In this document: one piece after another, positions 19,325 through 28,820 of the stretch
Layout: every line of letters starts with the position of its first letter
Position numbering within the stretch: the stretch's first letter is position 1
Source of the DNA: an uncultured Aliiroseovarius sp.
Lineage (GTDB): Bacteria; Pseudomonadota; Alphaproteobacteria; Rhodobacterales; Rhodobacteraceae
Direction of reading: 5' to 3'
Length of the DNA stretch: 64,000 nt
Assembly (NCBI RefSeq): GCF_947492455.1
Contig: NZ_CANLNB010000005.1
Location: 1 to 64,000 of the forward strand
The notes under the pieces: generated by a model
What the model was told of the DNA's origin: nothing
The model's input: only the letters and a program-made list of their open reading frames with translations
Database searches by the model: none
Translations under genes and position numbers: made by a program

Positions 19325-20956
19325 CTAGTCGACGGTCTCTGCCACTGCGAACCGGCGGAAAGCATTTTGCATCAGGACCAACGTCAGAAGCACGATCAAG
19401 GCCAAGGTAATCCAACTGGCCAAGGCTGGCAGGACCAAAGAGGTTCTAAACGTTGTGAACGTGGCAAAACCTACGGCAGCCGATGCTGCAACGGCGACCA
19501 AAATGACAATCGTCTTCGCAATGAACTCGACAAGGGAACGACCAAGAAATTCGAAGTCCGCCCGCCCCATCGGAACGAGTTTTTTCGGAAATAGAAGATG
19601 TATCGTGTTCTCGATTGTGTAGATGAGCACAGTCAGCGGGAGCGCAAAAGCTGCAAAGACCAGTGCACCGGATGTGACGAAACCCTTTTCAAAGACGGTG
19701 ATGCTGACGATCAGGGACAATACGACAACATAGGTCACAAGCACCTGAACCACGAGCTGGCCTGCGCAGATGCGCCACGGGGCGATGGGCAGGGTCTTGT
19801 AGATTTCCATCCTGCTCAGGTCGCCGCGAAAATCGCAAACCAGTGTGCGCGGCAGGATGAACCCGAAAAAGGTGTAAATAACTGTCAAAACGCGCGGGTC
19901 CGATAGGGGTATACCGACCGCCGCAATAAGCGGCCCGGCGCAGGCGGCGATGCCAGTGAACACGGCGACGACCTTCAAAGAGTTGCGGGCAACGTTCAAC
20001 GCCTGTCGCCAAGCAATGGGGCCCAAGCCCCCCCAAGCCGGCGAGAAACGGAATGAGCGCACCTCGGCGCGTTGTGTGGCCCAGTAGGATCCCCCTTGCT
20101 TAACGCGCTCCCATCGGCTGCTCTCGCGGGCGTTATCGCTGAGGGCGCGGTCGGTCGTGCGGGCGTCAAGCACGATTGCCGCGCGCAGCAGAGCAGTGTT
20201 GATGAGAAGCGCAATACAGCCCCAAAAGGCCAGTTGTGACAAGGATGACGACACGAAGAGTTCGGCAAACACAATGTAGGGGATCAGGATGATGGTGCCG
20301 GTCCACGAATACCGAAACGCGGATAATAGATCAAAGAGGCTACGATCGGGCGCCATCCATGCGTAAACTATGCTGGCGGCTGCAGCTGTGATAAGCAGCG
20401 CAATGACGGGATATCGTATCCGCGCGAGCCTGCTGCCTTCCAGCGTCTGAGAGGTCATAACGATGACGGCGCTGTTCAACTGAACGAATGTGATCGTCAG
20501 AAGCGACGCGAAGAAAGCAGACAGGGCCGAGCCTGTTTGCCCCTGCGCAAAAACGGCGATGAGCGCACTGCTTAAGGTGGCCCCGGCAACGTAGGCGCCA
20601 AATTTGTAGATGATCAGGTCGCGGCGACGGAACGGCCCGGTAAAAAGAAAATTGATCTCGGCCGGCGAAAAATGAAATGTCGGCCCCGTCGTCAGTGCGA
20701 CTGTGAGCAGCGACATCGCAAGCATGCTGATCGGCATGAAGGTACTGATCTGCGCGCTTAAAGCTTGCCGATTCAGGGCCGCGTCAGACATCGACACCAT
20801 GTCCGACGAGGAGCTGTTGGTCGCGACGAGCAGCCAAATGATCCCGACAAAAGCAAGAAAGAAAAGCAGGCCACGCAAGCTTGTCAATTGGATTAGGCGC
20901 TGGCGAAAACCGCCGCGCAATCGCAACATAAGAAGACGAAAAAGCGCTTGATCCAT
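19325..20956 (-). CDS. ABC exporter membrane subunit
   Basis: 543 aa polytopic protein directly downstream of an ABC ATPase gene. Confidence 0.75.
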   Translation of the reverse strand: MDQALFRLLMLRLRGGFRQRLIQLTSLRGLLFFLAFVGIIWLLVATNSSSSDMVSMSDAALNRQALSAQISTFMPISMLAMSLLTVALTTGPTFHFSPAEINFLFTGPFRRRDLIIYKFGAYVAGATLSSALIAVFAQGQTGSALSAFFASLLTITFVQLNSAVIVMTSQTLEGSRLARIRYPVIALLITAAAASIVYAWMAPDRSLFDLLSAFRYSWTGTIILIPYIVFAELFVSSSLSQLAFWGCIALLINTALLRAAIVLDARTTDRALSDNARESSRWERVKQGGSYWATQRAEVRSFRFSPAWGGLGPIAWRQALNVARNSLKVVAVFTGIAACAGPLIAAVGIPLSDPRVLTVIYTFFGFILPRTLVCDFRGDLSRMEIYKTLPIAPWRICAGQLVVQVLVTYVVVLSLIVSITVFEKGFVTSGALVFAAFALPLTVLIYTIENTIHLLFPKKLVPMGRADFEFLGRSLVEFIAKTIVILVAVAASAAVGFATFTTFRTSLVLPALASWITLALIVLLTLVLMQNAFRRFAVAETVD

Positions 20957-20959
20957 AGC

Positions 20960-21715
20960 TCAGGCCTGACCGGTCTCTTTGTTCTGGGTGATTGTGAAAT
21001 ACGCTTCTTCAAGGGCTGAGCTATCCTCGGTCTGGCCGAACTCGCTTGCCACGTTGTCCATCGTGCCAAACAAGCGGCATTCACCAAGGTTCAACACCAT
21101 AATGTGCGTACATAAATCTTCGAACAGGCTCAGAAGATGCGAGCTGATGATGATCGCTGAACCGGCTTGCGCACGTTCGCGGATCGCCTGTTTGATGCCC
21201 CGGATGCCTTGCGGATCAAGCCCCGTCAGCGGCTCATCGAACAGGATAACCTTTGGATCATGCAGGAAGGCGCAGGCGATCGCCACTTTTTGGCGCATGC
21301 CACGAGACAAGTTATGAACAAGCGTATCGCGCTTGTGGGTCAGTTCGAACGACGCAAGAAGCGCTTCGGCACGTTCCTCAAAACCTGTGACTTTGTAGGC
21401 CGCCGCAGTGAAGGCCAGATGCTCCCAGACCGTCATGGTATCAAATAGCCGCGGATCGTCGGGAATATAGCCAAGGTTCTGCTTGGCGGCGATGGGTGCC
21501 TCGGCAATATCATGGCCAGCAATCACGAGCCGTCCCGAGCTGGGCGGGATGATCCCGCACAAGGCACGCAAGGTCGTTGTTTTGCCCGCGCCATTCGGCC
21601 CGAGCAGCCCAAGGATCTGGCCGGGTTCAACCGAAAAGCTCAGGTCCTTCACGGCCGTGAAGCCTTTGTACTGCTTGCTGAAATTTGTGACTGTGATCAT
21701 ATGTTCTTTGGCCAA
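20960..21715 (-). CDS. ABC transporter ATP-binding protein
   Basis: Walker A GPNGAGKTT, signature LSRGMRQKVAIACAFLHDPKVILFDEPLTGLDP. Confidence 0.93.
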   Translation of the reverse strand: MAKEHMITVTNFSKQYKGFTAVKDLSFSVEPGQILGLLGPNGAGKTTTLRALCGIIPPSSGRLVIAGHDIAEAPIAAKQNLGYIPDDPRLFDTMTVWEHLAFTAAAYKVTGFEERAEALLASFELTHKRDTLVHNLSRGMRQKVAIACAFLHDPKVILFDEPLTGLDPQGIRGIKQAIRERAQAGSAIIISSHLLSLFEDLCTHIMVLNLGECRLFGTMDNVASEFGQTEDSSALEEAYFTITQNKETGQA

Positions 21716-21995
21716 GATTATCCGGCTTACCTGCGGCCGCGCGGTTTGAAGTGGACCTCGACAACACTCAGGTTTGTGGTCTTCTGCACCAGTTCATGGC
21801 AACTCTATGTCCAGGTTGTCAACTGTTCCACCACCTAAACGTAAAAGTGAAAGTATGCGGTTGGCGCACCGTTATATGCGGAAGGTTTCGTCTAATTGCT
21901 CCGCCACCATCATGGGCAGTACGGCCGGACGAGCAGAGAGTGGTTGGATTTAATCTGACGGCGCAACTTGTTGCGCTTGGGGCAGTCCAATTTCG

Positions 21996-23516
21996 TTATT
22001 TTGGCTGCTCCTGCACGCGCAGTACCAAATAGGCTTCGTTTTGGTAGATTTCTTCGGCACAAGTCTGAAGAAGACCCTGTTGTAGTGGCCGTCGAGCAAG
22101 AAGAAAGTCGACGGGCAATTCGCTTAACGCTGCACAGTCGCCCTTAAATACAGACTTTCGCTGCTGCAAGCGTCGATACCATTCGGCAAGATCGGCTGGA
22201 GCAGTGGGTACCCACTTGAAGTTTACATAATATGATGCGGGGGTAAGCCTCTCGAGCGCAGCTGGGAAAGGACGTCCTTCAGTGAAAGCCCGCTCTGGTG
22301 GCTGAAGAAGAACCACAGATTCTGATGATGTGTTCGCGCGCAACCAGTCAAGGACATCGCGCTGTGTTTCGTCCATAGTTGCCTCAATGCGTTGGTCGAT
22401 CGGGCCTGCTGTCGCTGTTTTTGCCATGCTCAGCGTGATGTCTGGCAACACGAACCCCGCAATGATGATCAATGCAGGTACCGAGAGGCGTCGCAAAACG
22501 TCTGTAGGAATGGCGACGGAAATGCGATGCACAATCAAAATGATTGAAAGCAGAAATATAAGCCCGGACGGGCGAAACATGTAGAGTGGCGCAAGAAGGT
22601 GCGTATTGCGATCAATATAGGCGACACCCATGGCAAGAACGATGTAGGCATTAAGCCCTGCGACCCACAGCGAAAACGCCGCTATAGGACGATTGGCATT
22701 TCGCATGAAGAAAATGGTAACGCCTAGAACGGCATGCGAAACAAGGCCAGGCAACCAATCTAATACAAACGTTTTTGCACCCCCAAAAAACGGCGCGACG
22801 TGATGGGGATTTCGGTATTCTGCGTATATCTTGGCAAGGCTGAGGCCGACACCACTTAAGTTCACCTCTGCGCCTAGGCGTTCGAAAGCCAGTAGCGCGA
22901 TAATTGGCGAAATAAGAGCCGTAAATAGTGTTAGGAGCCACAGCGAGGCCCGAAGGTCACGCGTCGAAAGGCTATGTAAGGCGAGCATCGCAAAGCCCCA
23001 AAAGCCCCCAACTAGAAAATGGAATGCTGTGCCTATTGCCGCTGCGACGATTGCGGTGGTCCAGCGGCGGTTCGCCGCCGCGGTGATCGAGAGGATGACA
23101 CAGATATATGCCGGTATCTTGGCCTCGAAGGTTCCAAACAACCACTCGCCTCCAAGCAACGATTGATGACCCACGAAGAGGGCAAGTGCGATCGCAATTG
23201 CGACGTGGGACAAACCAAGAGCTGAGGCGAGAAATGTCAGTGCCATTGCATACAGGCCAATGCTGGCGATTCCGAAGATAATCTTTGTTACCTCGAAACC
23301 CAGTAAATCGATTACTGATCCTATCATCCAGAAGCCTAGGAAGCGCCCATTCGAAGAGTCAAAGGCGGCGTGGTTTGGACCAAATAAGTCTGGACGAACC
23401 GTCCTATAAGACAGGTCGAAATAGTGAATCTCGTTCCCTGACCAGTGTACCGGTAGCATCGGAGCGAGAAGGAGAATTAAGCAGGTCAGAAAGGTCGCTA
23501 CCCTGTTCTCATTCAT
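21996..23516 (-). CDS. Polytopic membrane protein, possible GT-C-type glycosyltransferase
   Basis: ~506 aa from MNENRVATF, many TM segments, soluble C-terminal part; next to GtrA, GT2 and methyltransferase genes. Confidence 0.55.
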   Translation of the reverse strand: MNENRVATFLTCLILLLAPMLPVHWSGNEIHYFDLSYRTVRPDLFGPNHAAFDSSNGRFLGFWMIGSVIDLLGFEVTKIIFGIASIGLYAMALTFLASALGLSHVAIAIALALFVGHQSLLGGEWLFGTFEAKIPAYICVILSITAAANRRWTTAIVAAAIGTAFHFLVGGFWGFAMLALHSLSTRDLRASLWLLTLFTALISPIIALLAFERLGAEVNLSGVGLSLAKIYAEYRNPHHVAPFFGGAKTFVLDWLPGLVSHAVLGVTIFFMRNANRPIAAFSLWVAGLNAYIVLAMGVAYIDRNTHLLAPLYMFRPSGLIFLLSIILIVHRISVAIPTDVLRRLSVPALIIIAGFVLPDITLSMAKTATAGPIDQRIEATMDETQRDVLDWLRANTSSESVVLLQPPERAFTEGRPFPAALERLTPASYYVNFKWVPTAPADLAEWYRRLQQRKSVFKGDCAALSELPVDFLLARRPLQQGLLQTCAEEIYQNEAYLVLRVQEQPK

Positions 23517-23585
23517 TGGGTGCCTGCCTCCGGAAAGTGATTTCGTAATACGCATGAGCCGCAGCTTTGGGCGAGCCAGCTTTAG

Positions 23586-24350
23586 TCACCGCGCCTTCAC
23601 ACGTTTCGCGATAATTGCTGCCCGCGCCTGAGCAATCTGTGTGGCCATTTTGATGGGTAACCGCCGAACGACCAACTTTCTTAACTTCCAAGGGATGCTT
23701 GAGACATCGGCGATTGGTGTTGTGTCCTCAACCAATGTGTCAAGGACGGCCATAGGTAGGCGACTCTGACCAGTCGCGTTTGCGTATAAGATCGTGTTGA
23801 AGCGATACCATGGTTCGACATTTTTATTGTCCTTAAGAAGAGGGCGAACAAAGTCGTAAGCTTGGTATCCGTGGCGCTTAAAGAGACCTCGCCAGAACTC
23901 AAGAGGCCTTTCGTTGATGTGGAACTCGCCGCCCTGTCCGGGCACAGCCGCCGAAAACATCACGCAGTCGCTGTGTTTGACAAGGGTTTTGACAAACTCA
24001 TCGGACGCTTGAGGCGCCAGATGTTCGGCCACTTCCAGTGAAACGCAAAGATCAAATTTGCGCTCAAGATCAATCGGCTTAGTTAGATCGCAGGACTTGA
24101 AACAGGATTTGGGAATACTCAACCGATCCCGGTCCACATAATCACCGTCGATGCCGATGACGTCGCCAACCCCATGGCGAGACCACTCCGCGAGCCAAAG
24201 ACCGCGGCCGCAACCGAAATCGACCACGGAACTTGGCTGTAGCTGCGGGATGATACTGCCGATCAGCGCCTCCGCTGAACGTGTCACCCCTGAGTCAATG
24301 TAGTCGAAAAACTCGTTGCTGTAGACATGAGACATCGGGTGATCCTTCAA
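23586..24350 (-). CDS. Class I SAM-dependent methyltransferase
   Basis: SSVVDFGCGRGLWLAEWSRHGVGDVIGIDGDYVDRDRL and FDLCVSLEVAEHL. Confidence 0.88.
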   Translation of the reverse strand: MKDHPMSHVYSNEFFDYIDSGVTRSAEALIGSIIPQLQPSSVVDFGCGRGLWLAEWSRHGVGDVIGIDGDYVDRDRLSIPKSCFKSCDLTKPIDLERKFDLCVSLEVAEHLAPQASDEFVKTLVKHSDCVMFSAAVPGQGGEFHINERPLEFWRGLFKRHGYQAYDFVRPLLKDNKNVEPWYRFNTILYANATGQSRLPMAVLDTLVEDTTPIADVSSIPWKLRKLVVRRLPIKMATQIAQARAAIIAKRVKAR

Positions 24351-24739
24351 TCGGGGGTAAAGACCCAGAGTTTAAATAGAATGAAATTTGAGATGGGCAA
24401 GGTCACTACGACGACGAAGGCAGTCACAGCCGGAGGCCAGTTCAACAGAGGGCCGAGGCCGCTGCTGATGGCGCTGGCCAAACAGAAGCCGATACCGATC
24501 GTTACCAGAAACCTTCTGGCTTGAGCTGGGTCAGCAGTGTTCTTGCGGAAGGTCCATGTGGCCTGCAACGCATATTGCAGGCCGACTGCGATACAAAATG
24601 CGATCGTATTGGCCATGAACTCGGAAAAACGGGTCTGAATGAGAACAATGAACAGGAAAAAGTAAACAGCCGCCACGACGACCCCTACGATGGCGAACCG
24701 TAGGAATTCTAGGCGGGCTTCTTTAGTTTGTATGCTCAC
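24347..24739 (-). CDS. GtrA family membrane protein
   Basis: 130 aa, four TM segments, LEFLRFAIVGVVVAAVYFFLFIVLIQT and ALQATWTFRKN. Confidence 0.88.
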   Translation of the reverse strand: MSIQTKEARLEFLRFAIVGVVVAAVYFFLFIVLIQTRFSEFMANTIAFCIAVGLQYALQATWTFRKNTADPAQARRFLVTIGIGFCLASAISSGLGPLLNWPPAVTAFVVVVTLPISNFILFKLWVFTPD

Positions 24740-25766
24740 CTAGGACCTCCCGGTCACGCTGCTCGGTCTCGCTCAGTACGGACTGGGGCTCAGAGCCTCG
24801 GACGATCTCTTCTATGATGAAAAGCGGTCGTGCCTTGGACTGCATATAAAGCCTGCCGAGGTATTCGCCTATTACACCGATGGTGAACATTTGAACGCCG
24901 CCCAGCAACAGCACGACGAGTGTGAGTGACGTCCAGCCCGGAACCGTCTCGCCAGCGGCCCAGACCCAGAGCGAACGTACGATGAGCAATAGGGACAATA
25001 CGCCGATGCAGATGCCGAGCCAGGTTGCGATGCGGAGGGGCACGGTCGAAAAGCTTGTAATTGCATCCACCGCGAAACCAAGCATTTTCCGCAGAGGATA
25101 TTTCGTTTCACCCGCGAAACGCTCGTGGCGATCGTACTCCATTGCAGTTTGGGGATAGCCGACCCAGCTGATCATCCCGCGAACGAACCGGTGACGCTCG
25201 GGCATCTCGTTTAGGCGGTCTGCGACCCTGCGGCTAATCAGCCGGAAATCGCCGGTGTCGAGGGGGATGTCGAAGTCGACGAGACCCGACATAACGCGGT
25301 AGAACAGACGCGCCGAGGCCTGCTTGAAGGGGCCCTCGCCCTTGCGTGTCTTGCGCTTGCCATAGACGACGTCATAGCCCTCGTCCATCTTTGACATCAT
25401 CGGGCCCAGAAGTTCGGGGGGGTCTTGAAGATCGGCGTCGAGGACAAAAATGCGTTCGCCCCTTGCCACTGAAAGGCCGGCGGTCAGCGCGAGCTGGTGG
25501 CCATGATTGCGCGACAGGAAAACGGCGACGATGCGCGGATCCTGCTGCTGTGCGTCGCGAAGCAGAGCGCGCGTTCGATCGCTTGAACCATCATCCACGA
25601 GAACAATTTCGAAGTCGTTTCCAGCCACAGCAGCGCAGGCCGCAGTGAGCCGTTTCAGGAGTTCGCCGAATACCTCCTCTTCATTATAGCAAGGAACAAC
25701 AGCTGATAGCTTAGGCGTCCAGTTGTTTGGGCCTTGGCTGTCGATACCTTCATGCAAATTTTCCAA
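24723..25766 (-). CDS. Glycosyltransferase family 2 (polyprenyl-phosphate glycosyltransferase, GtrB-like)
   Basis: LSAVVPCYNEEEVFGELLKRL, IVLVDDGSSDRTRALLRDAQ, FVLDADLQDPPELL, two C-terminal TM helices. Confidence 0.92.
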   Translation of the reverse strand: MENLHEGIDSQGPNNWTPKLSAVVPCYNEEEVFGELLKRLTAACAAVAGNDFEIVLVDDGSSDRTRALLRDAQQQDPRIVAVFLSRNHGHQLALTAGLSVARGERIFVLDADLQDPPELLGPMMSKMDEGYDVVYGKRKTRKGEGPFKQASARLFYRVMSGLVDFDIPLDTGDFRLISRRVADRLNEMPERHRFVRGMISWVGYPQTAMEYDRHERFAGETKYPLRKMLGFAVDAITSFSTVPLRIATWLGICIGVLSLLLIVRSLWVWAAGETVPGWTSLTLVVLLLGGVQMFTIGVIGEYLGRLYMQSKARPLFIIEEIVRGSEPQSVLSETEQRDREVLGEHTN

Positions 25767-26006
25767 ACTTGTAGCGCCTCTCTCTGACCTTTCCGGACTC
25801 CGGCAGGAGCCTAAAACCGATTACCAAAAATGTCACTTCTGGAAAATCCACTTTGAGCCATTGGGTAAGGAGTTGCGATAGTCTTACCTCGAAGATCGCG
25901 ATGTGCTTCTTTGCGAAACATTGGGATCGAACTGGCAGGGATTTGCGTCAAGGGCGAAGGTTCTCCGCAAGCCCATACCGAAACCTTACCGTGGTGCCGC
26001 TGAGCG

Positions 26007-26367
26007 GGCTTTTTCAGAAGAAACTAGCTCGAGACGAGCAGAGTGCTGAACTAGCGCCCGCCAGGTCTAATCGCTCGCCTTTTTTACCATTTTTTTCAAT
26101 CAGCCCTGAGGTCATCTGCCTCGCGGTGATGCTCTATGTCCGATTTCCTTGGTCGCTTTGGAATGTGGAAGATCCTTTGTGCGAACGTGGCATCGATACG
26201 AGCCACGAAACAGTGCGGTTCTGGTAAAGCCGGTTTGGTCCAAGGATTGCATCTGAGATCCGAAGAAAACGGCTTTAGAAACTTCGCGCGCTTTCTTGCT
26301 GGCAAGTGGTACTTGGATGGCGTTTTCGTAATAAATTCCGGTGAAAGGCGCTACCTAACGGTAGGGT
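26007..26367 (+). mobile_element. Degraded IS6-family fragment (5' half)
   Basis: GGCTTTTTCAGAAGAAACTAGCT then DNA clearly alignable with 6897-7240; in-frame TAA where copy 1 has TGT-AAC. Confidence 0.8.
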
Positions 26368-27066
26368 CTATACGGTTTTATCGTCAATCAGCGGGCTTGG
26401 ACGGGCGAAGTTCTCGAGATCCGATTGCTTGGTGATCGTGATCTTGCTGCCGTCCACCTCGACACCATAGGGTTTTAGGGACTTGAAGGCGCGGCTCAGG
26501 TTTTCGGGCGTCATGTTTAAATAGGACGCCAGCCGCTTCTTTTCCGTCTGCAACTCGAACTCGGCCCCGCCGCCTTCGCGGGTCTGCTGACGTAGAAGGT
26601 AGTTGGCCAGCCGTTCAAGCGACGTGCGCAGCTTCAGGTCCTTGGTCTTTTTGATCGACGCGCGATAGCCCGAAGCAAGCTCGCACACGATGGCGCGCGC
26701 GAAATTGTTGTCCGCGTCAAAGATCCGGCGCACGTCTTCGCTTGGGATCAGAACCACGCGGCTTTTCTCGAGCGTGCGTGCAGACATCAGGTTTGGCGCA
26801 TCGCGCAAGGTGGCCGCCAGAATGAAGGTCGAGATCGGACGGATGATCGCCACGCTGGTTTCGCGGTTGTTCCAACGGGCGAATAGCTCGACCGAGCCGT
26901 CAACAACCACATGTAGAAAGTCGCTGGAATCGCCTTCCGTGATCAGTTCGATCTGCGGCGGAAACGTCTGAAGATACGACGCGTGCATCAACGACTGGAA
27001 GTTCTCGTCGGACATTTCCGAGAACAAGTCGAGCTTGCGAATATCTGGTCGATGCGATTCGGGCAT
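26368..27066 (-). CDS. narR: Crp/Fnr family regulator, NarR/DNR-like
   Basis: cNMP-binding fold and HTH KKRLASYLNMTPENLSRAFKSL (E..SR recognition residues); divergent from narK; no N-terminal Cys cluster. Start set at MPESHRPD. Confidence 0.75.
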   Translation of the reverse strand: MPESHRPDIRKLDLFSEMSDENFQSLMHASYLQTFPPQIELITEGDSSDFLHVVVDGSVELFARWNNRETSVAIIRPISTFILAATLRDAPNLMSARTLEKSRVVLIPSEDVRRIFDADNNFARAIVCELASGYRASIKKTKDLKLRTSLERLANYLLRQQTREGGGAEFELQTEKKRLASYLNMTPENLSRAFKSLKPYGVEVDGSKITITKQSDLENFARPSPLIDDKTV

Positions 27067-27114
27067 GGCGGATTTACTGGCTTTCTGATTTTGAAAAATT
27101 CTTAACTGCTGCGA

Positions 27115-27128
27115 TTGATAAATGTCAA
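27115..27128. promoter_or_regulatory. FNR-like box TTGAT-AAAT-GTCAA
   Basis: Matches 9/10 of consensus TTGAT-N4-ATCAA; 48 nt upstream of the regulator start. Confidence 0.65.
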
Positions 27129-27228
27129 ACCTTCGTTTGTTTTCTTTCACCCTTCAACTTGCAGTTCAGTGGCGGTTGGCTTGAGGAATTTTGGTAAGTG
27201 GTTTATTTTAAAGGACAAATTTTGTTTT

Positions 27229-27242
27229 TTGACTTGGATCAA
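27229..27242. promoter_or_regulatory. FNR-like box TTGAC-TTGG-ATCAA
   Basis: Matches 9/10 of consensus; about 100 nt upstream of the narK start at 27343. Confidence 0.7.
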
Positions 27243-27342
27243 AACAAACTGCGCAGCCCTCGCAGACGGTGTCCCCATCGAAAACGACCGCAGGCCTATC
27301 CTGAAAGGGTCAGGTCTGAGGGTCGAAAAGGGGACAAGGGAA

Positions 27343-28755
27343 ATGGAAATTCAGAATAAGGCCACAAGCCTTTGGAGTAACTTCTTCAACGTCCGAATGG
27401 TGCAAATCAGAACCTTCCACATGACGTGGTTTGCGTTCTTTTCGTGCTTTTTTGCATGGTTCGGTATCGCGCCCTTGATGATCGTCGTGCGCGATGAGCT
27501 TGGGCTAACGAAATCGCAGGTCGGTTGGTCGATCATTGCTTCGGTAGCAATGACGATCGTCGGACGCTTCTTTATTGGCTGGCTGTGTGACCGGATCGGT
27601 CCAAGGCTCGCCTATACATGGCTTTTGATTCTCGGTGCCTTCCCGGTAGCCGGGATTGGTTTGGCCGATAGCTTCGAAAGCTTCCTGTTCTTCCGCCTGC
27701 TGATCGGCATGATCGGTGCGGCCTTCGTGATTACGCAGTATCACACCACAGTGATGTTTGCGCCGAACGTCGTAGGCACGGCCAACGCAACCAGCGCTGG
27801 CTGGGGTAACCTGGGTGGCGGTGTCACGCAGTTTGCAATGCCGCTGGTCTTCTCGGTCTTCATCACGCTTGGCTTCACAGATGCGTCAAGCTGGCGCTTG
27901 TCGATGGTCGTTGTTGGCTGTGTGATCTTCGTGGTCGGTATTGCCTACTTCTTCCTAACGAAAGACGCCCCTGACGGGAACTTTAAAGAGCTGCGCGAAA
28001 AGGGTCAGCTTGAAGACAAGAAGAAAGTCACTGGTGCCTACTTCAAGGCCATGGCGGACTATCGTGTCTGGGTTCTGTTCTTCATCTATGCTGCTTGCTT
28101 CGGCATCGAACTGACCGTCAACAACGTCGCCGCACTGTACTTTTATGACTACTTCGATGGTCTGACGCTGGTTACTGCCGGTCTGATCGCGGCGTCCTTC
28201 GGTCTGATGAACATCTTCGCCCGTACGTTGGGCGGCATCTTCGGTGACAACTTCGCGTCGCTGTGGGGGCTGCGCGGCCGGACCTTCTGGCTGTTCATCG
28301 TGCTGCTGGGCGAGGGCCTTGCCCTGATGCTGTTCAGCCGCATGGACGTGCTGTTCTTGGCCATCCCGATGCTGATCATCTTCTCGCTGTTCACGCAGAT
28401 GTCGGAAGGCGCAACCTACTCGGTCGTTCCCTTCGTCAACAAGAAAGCGCTGGGCGCTGTGGCAGGCATCGTGGGTGCTGGTGGTAACGCCGGTGCGGTG
28501 GCTGCAGGCTTCCTGTTCAAAGGCGAAATGGCCTGGAACAACGCCTTCTTCGTAATCGGCATCCTGGTCTGCTGTGCCTCGGTTCTGGCCCTCTTCGTCC
28601 GCTTCTCGCCCGAGAAAGAGGCCGAGGAACGTGCGCTCTTTGAAAAAGCTCAGCTTGACGGGTTGGAGCTTCGCGCCGCCCGCGCCGTGAACGCGGTGAC
28701 TGAATCGCGCGCCGTGATCGAGGAATACAACCGCACGCACGCTGAAAAAGTCTGA
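27343..28755 (+). CDS. narK: MFS nitrate/nitrite transporter, NarK1 type
   Basis: MFS TM pattern with GRFFIGWLCDRIGPRLAY; heads the nar cluster. Start set at MEIQNKATSLW with AAGGGA upstream. Confidence 0.85.
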   Translation: MEIQNKATSLWSNFFNVRMVQIRTFHMTWFAFFSCFFAWFGIAPLMIVVRDELGLTKSQVGWSIIASVAMTIVGRFFIGWLCDRIGPRLAYTWLLILGAFPVAGIGLADSFESFLFFRLLIGMIGAAFVITQYHTTVMFAPNVVGTANATSAGWGNLGGGVTQFAMPLVFSVFITLGFTDASSWRLSMVVVGCVIFVVGIAYFFLTKDAPDGNFKELREKGQLEDKKKVTGAYFKAMADYRVWVLFFIYAACFGIELTVNNVAALYFYDYFDGLTLVTAGLIAASFGLMNIFARTLGGIFGDNFASLWGLRGRTFWLFIVLLGEGLALMLFSRMDVLFLAIPMLIIFSLFTQMSEGATYSVVPFVNKKALGAVAGIVGAGGNAGAVAAGFLFKGEMAWNNAFFVIGILVCCASVLALFVRFSPEKEAEERALFEKAQLDGLELRAARAVNAVTESRAVIEEYNRTHAEKV

Positions 28756-28820
28756 ACAAAGAATATGGTGGGCCGCCTGTCCCGGTCGCCCGCCCAATCA
28801 AACCCTGAGGAGGGACTGTC

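Noticed and set aside
21716-21995. Possible small genes upstream of the ABC ATPase
   Set aside because: Short overlapping ORFs without ribosome-binding signals or recognisable motifs; treated as non-coding.
26136-26435. 99-aa plus-strand ORF near the nar regulator
   Set aside because: It is an out-of-frame reading of the degraded IS6 fragment, not an independent gene.
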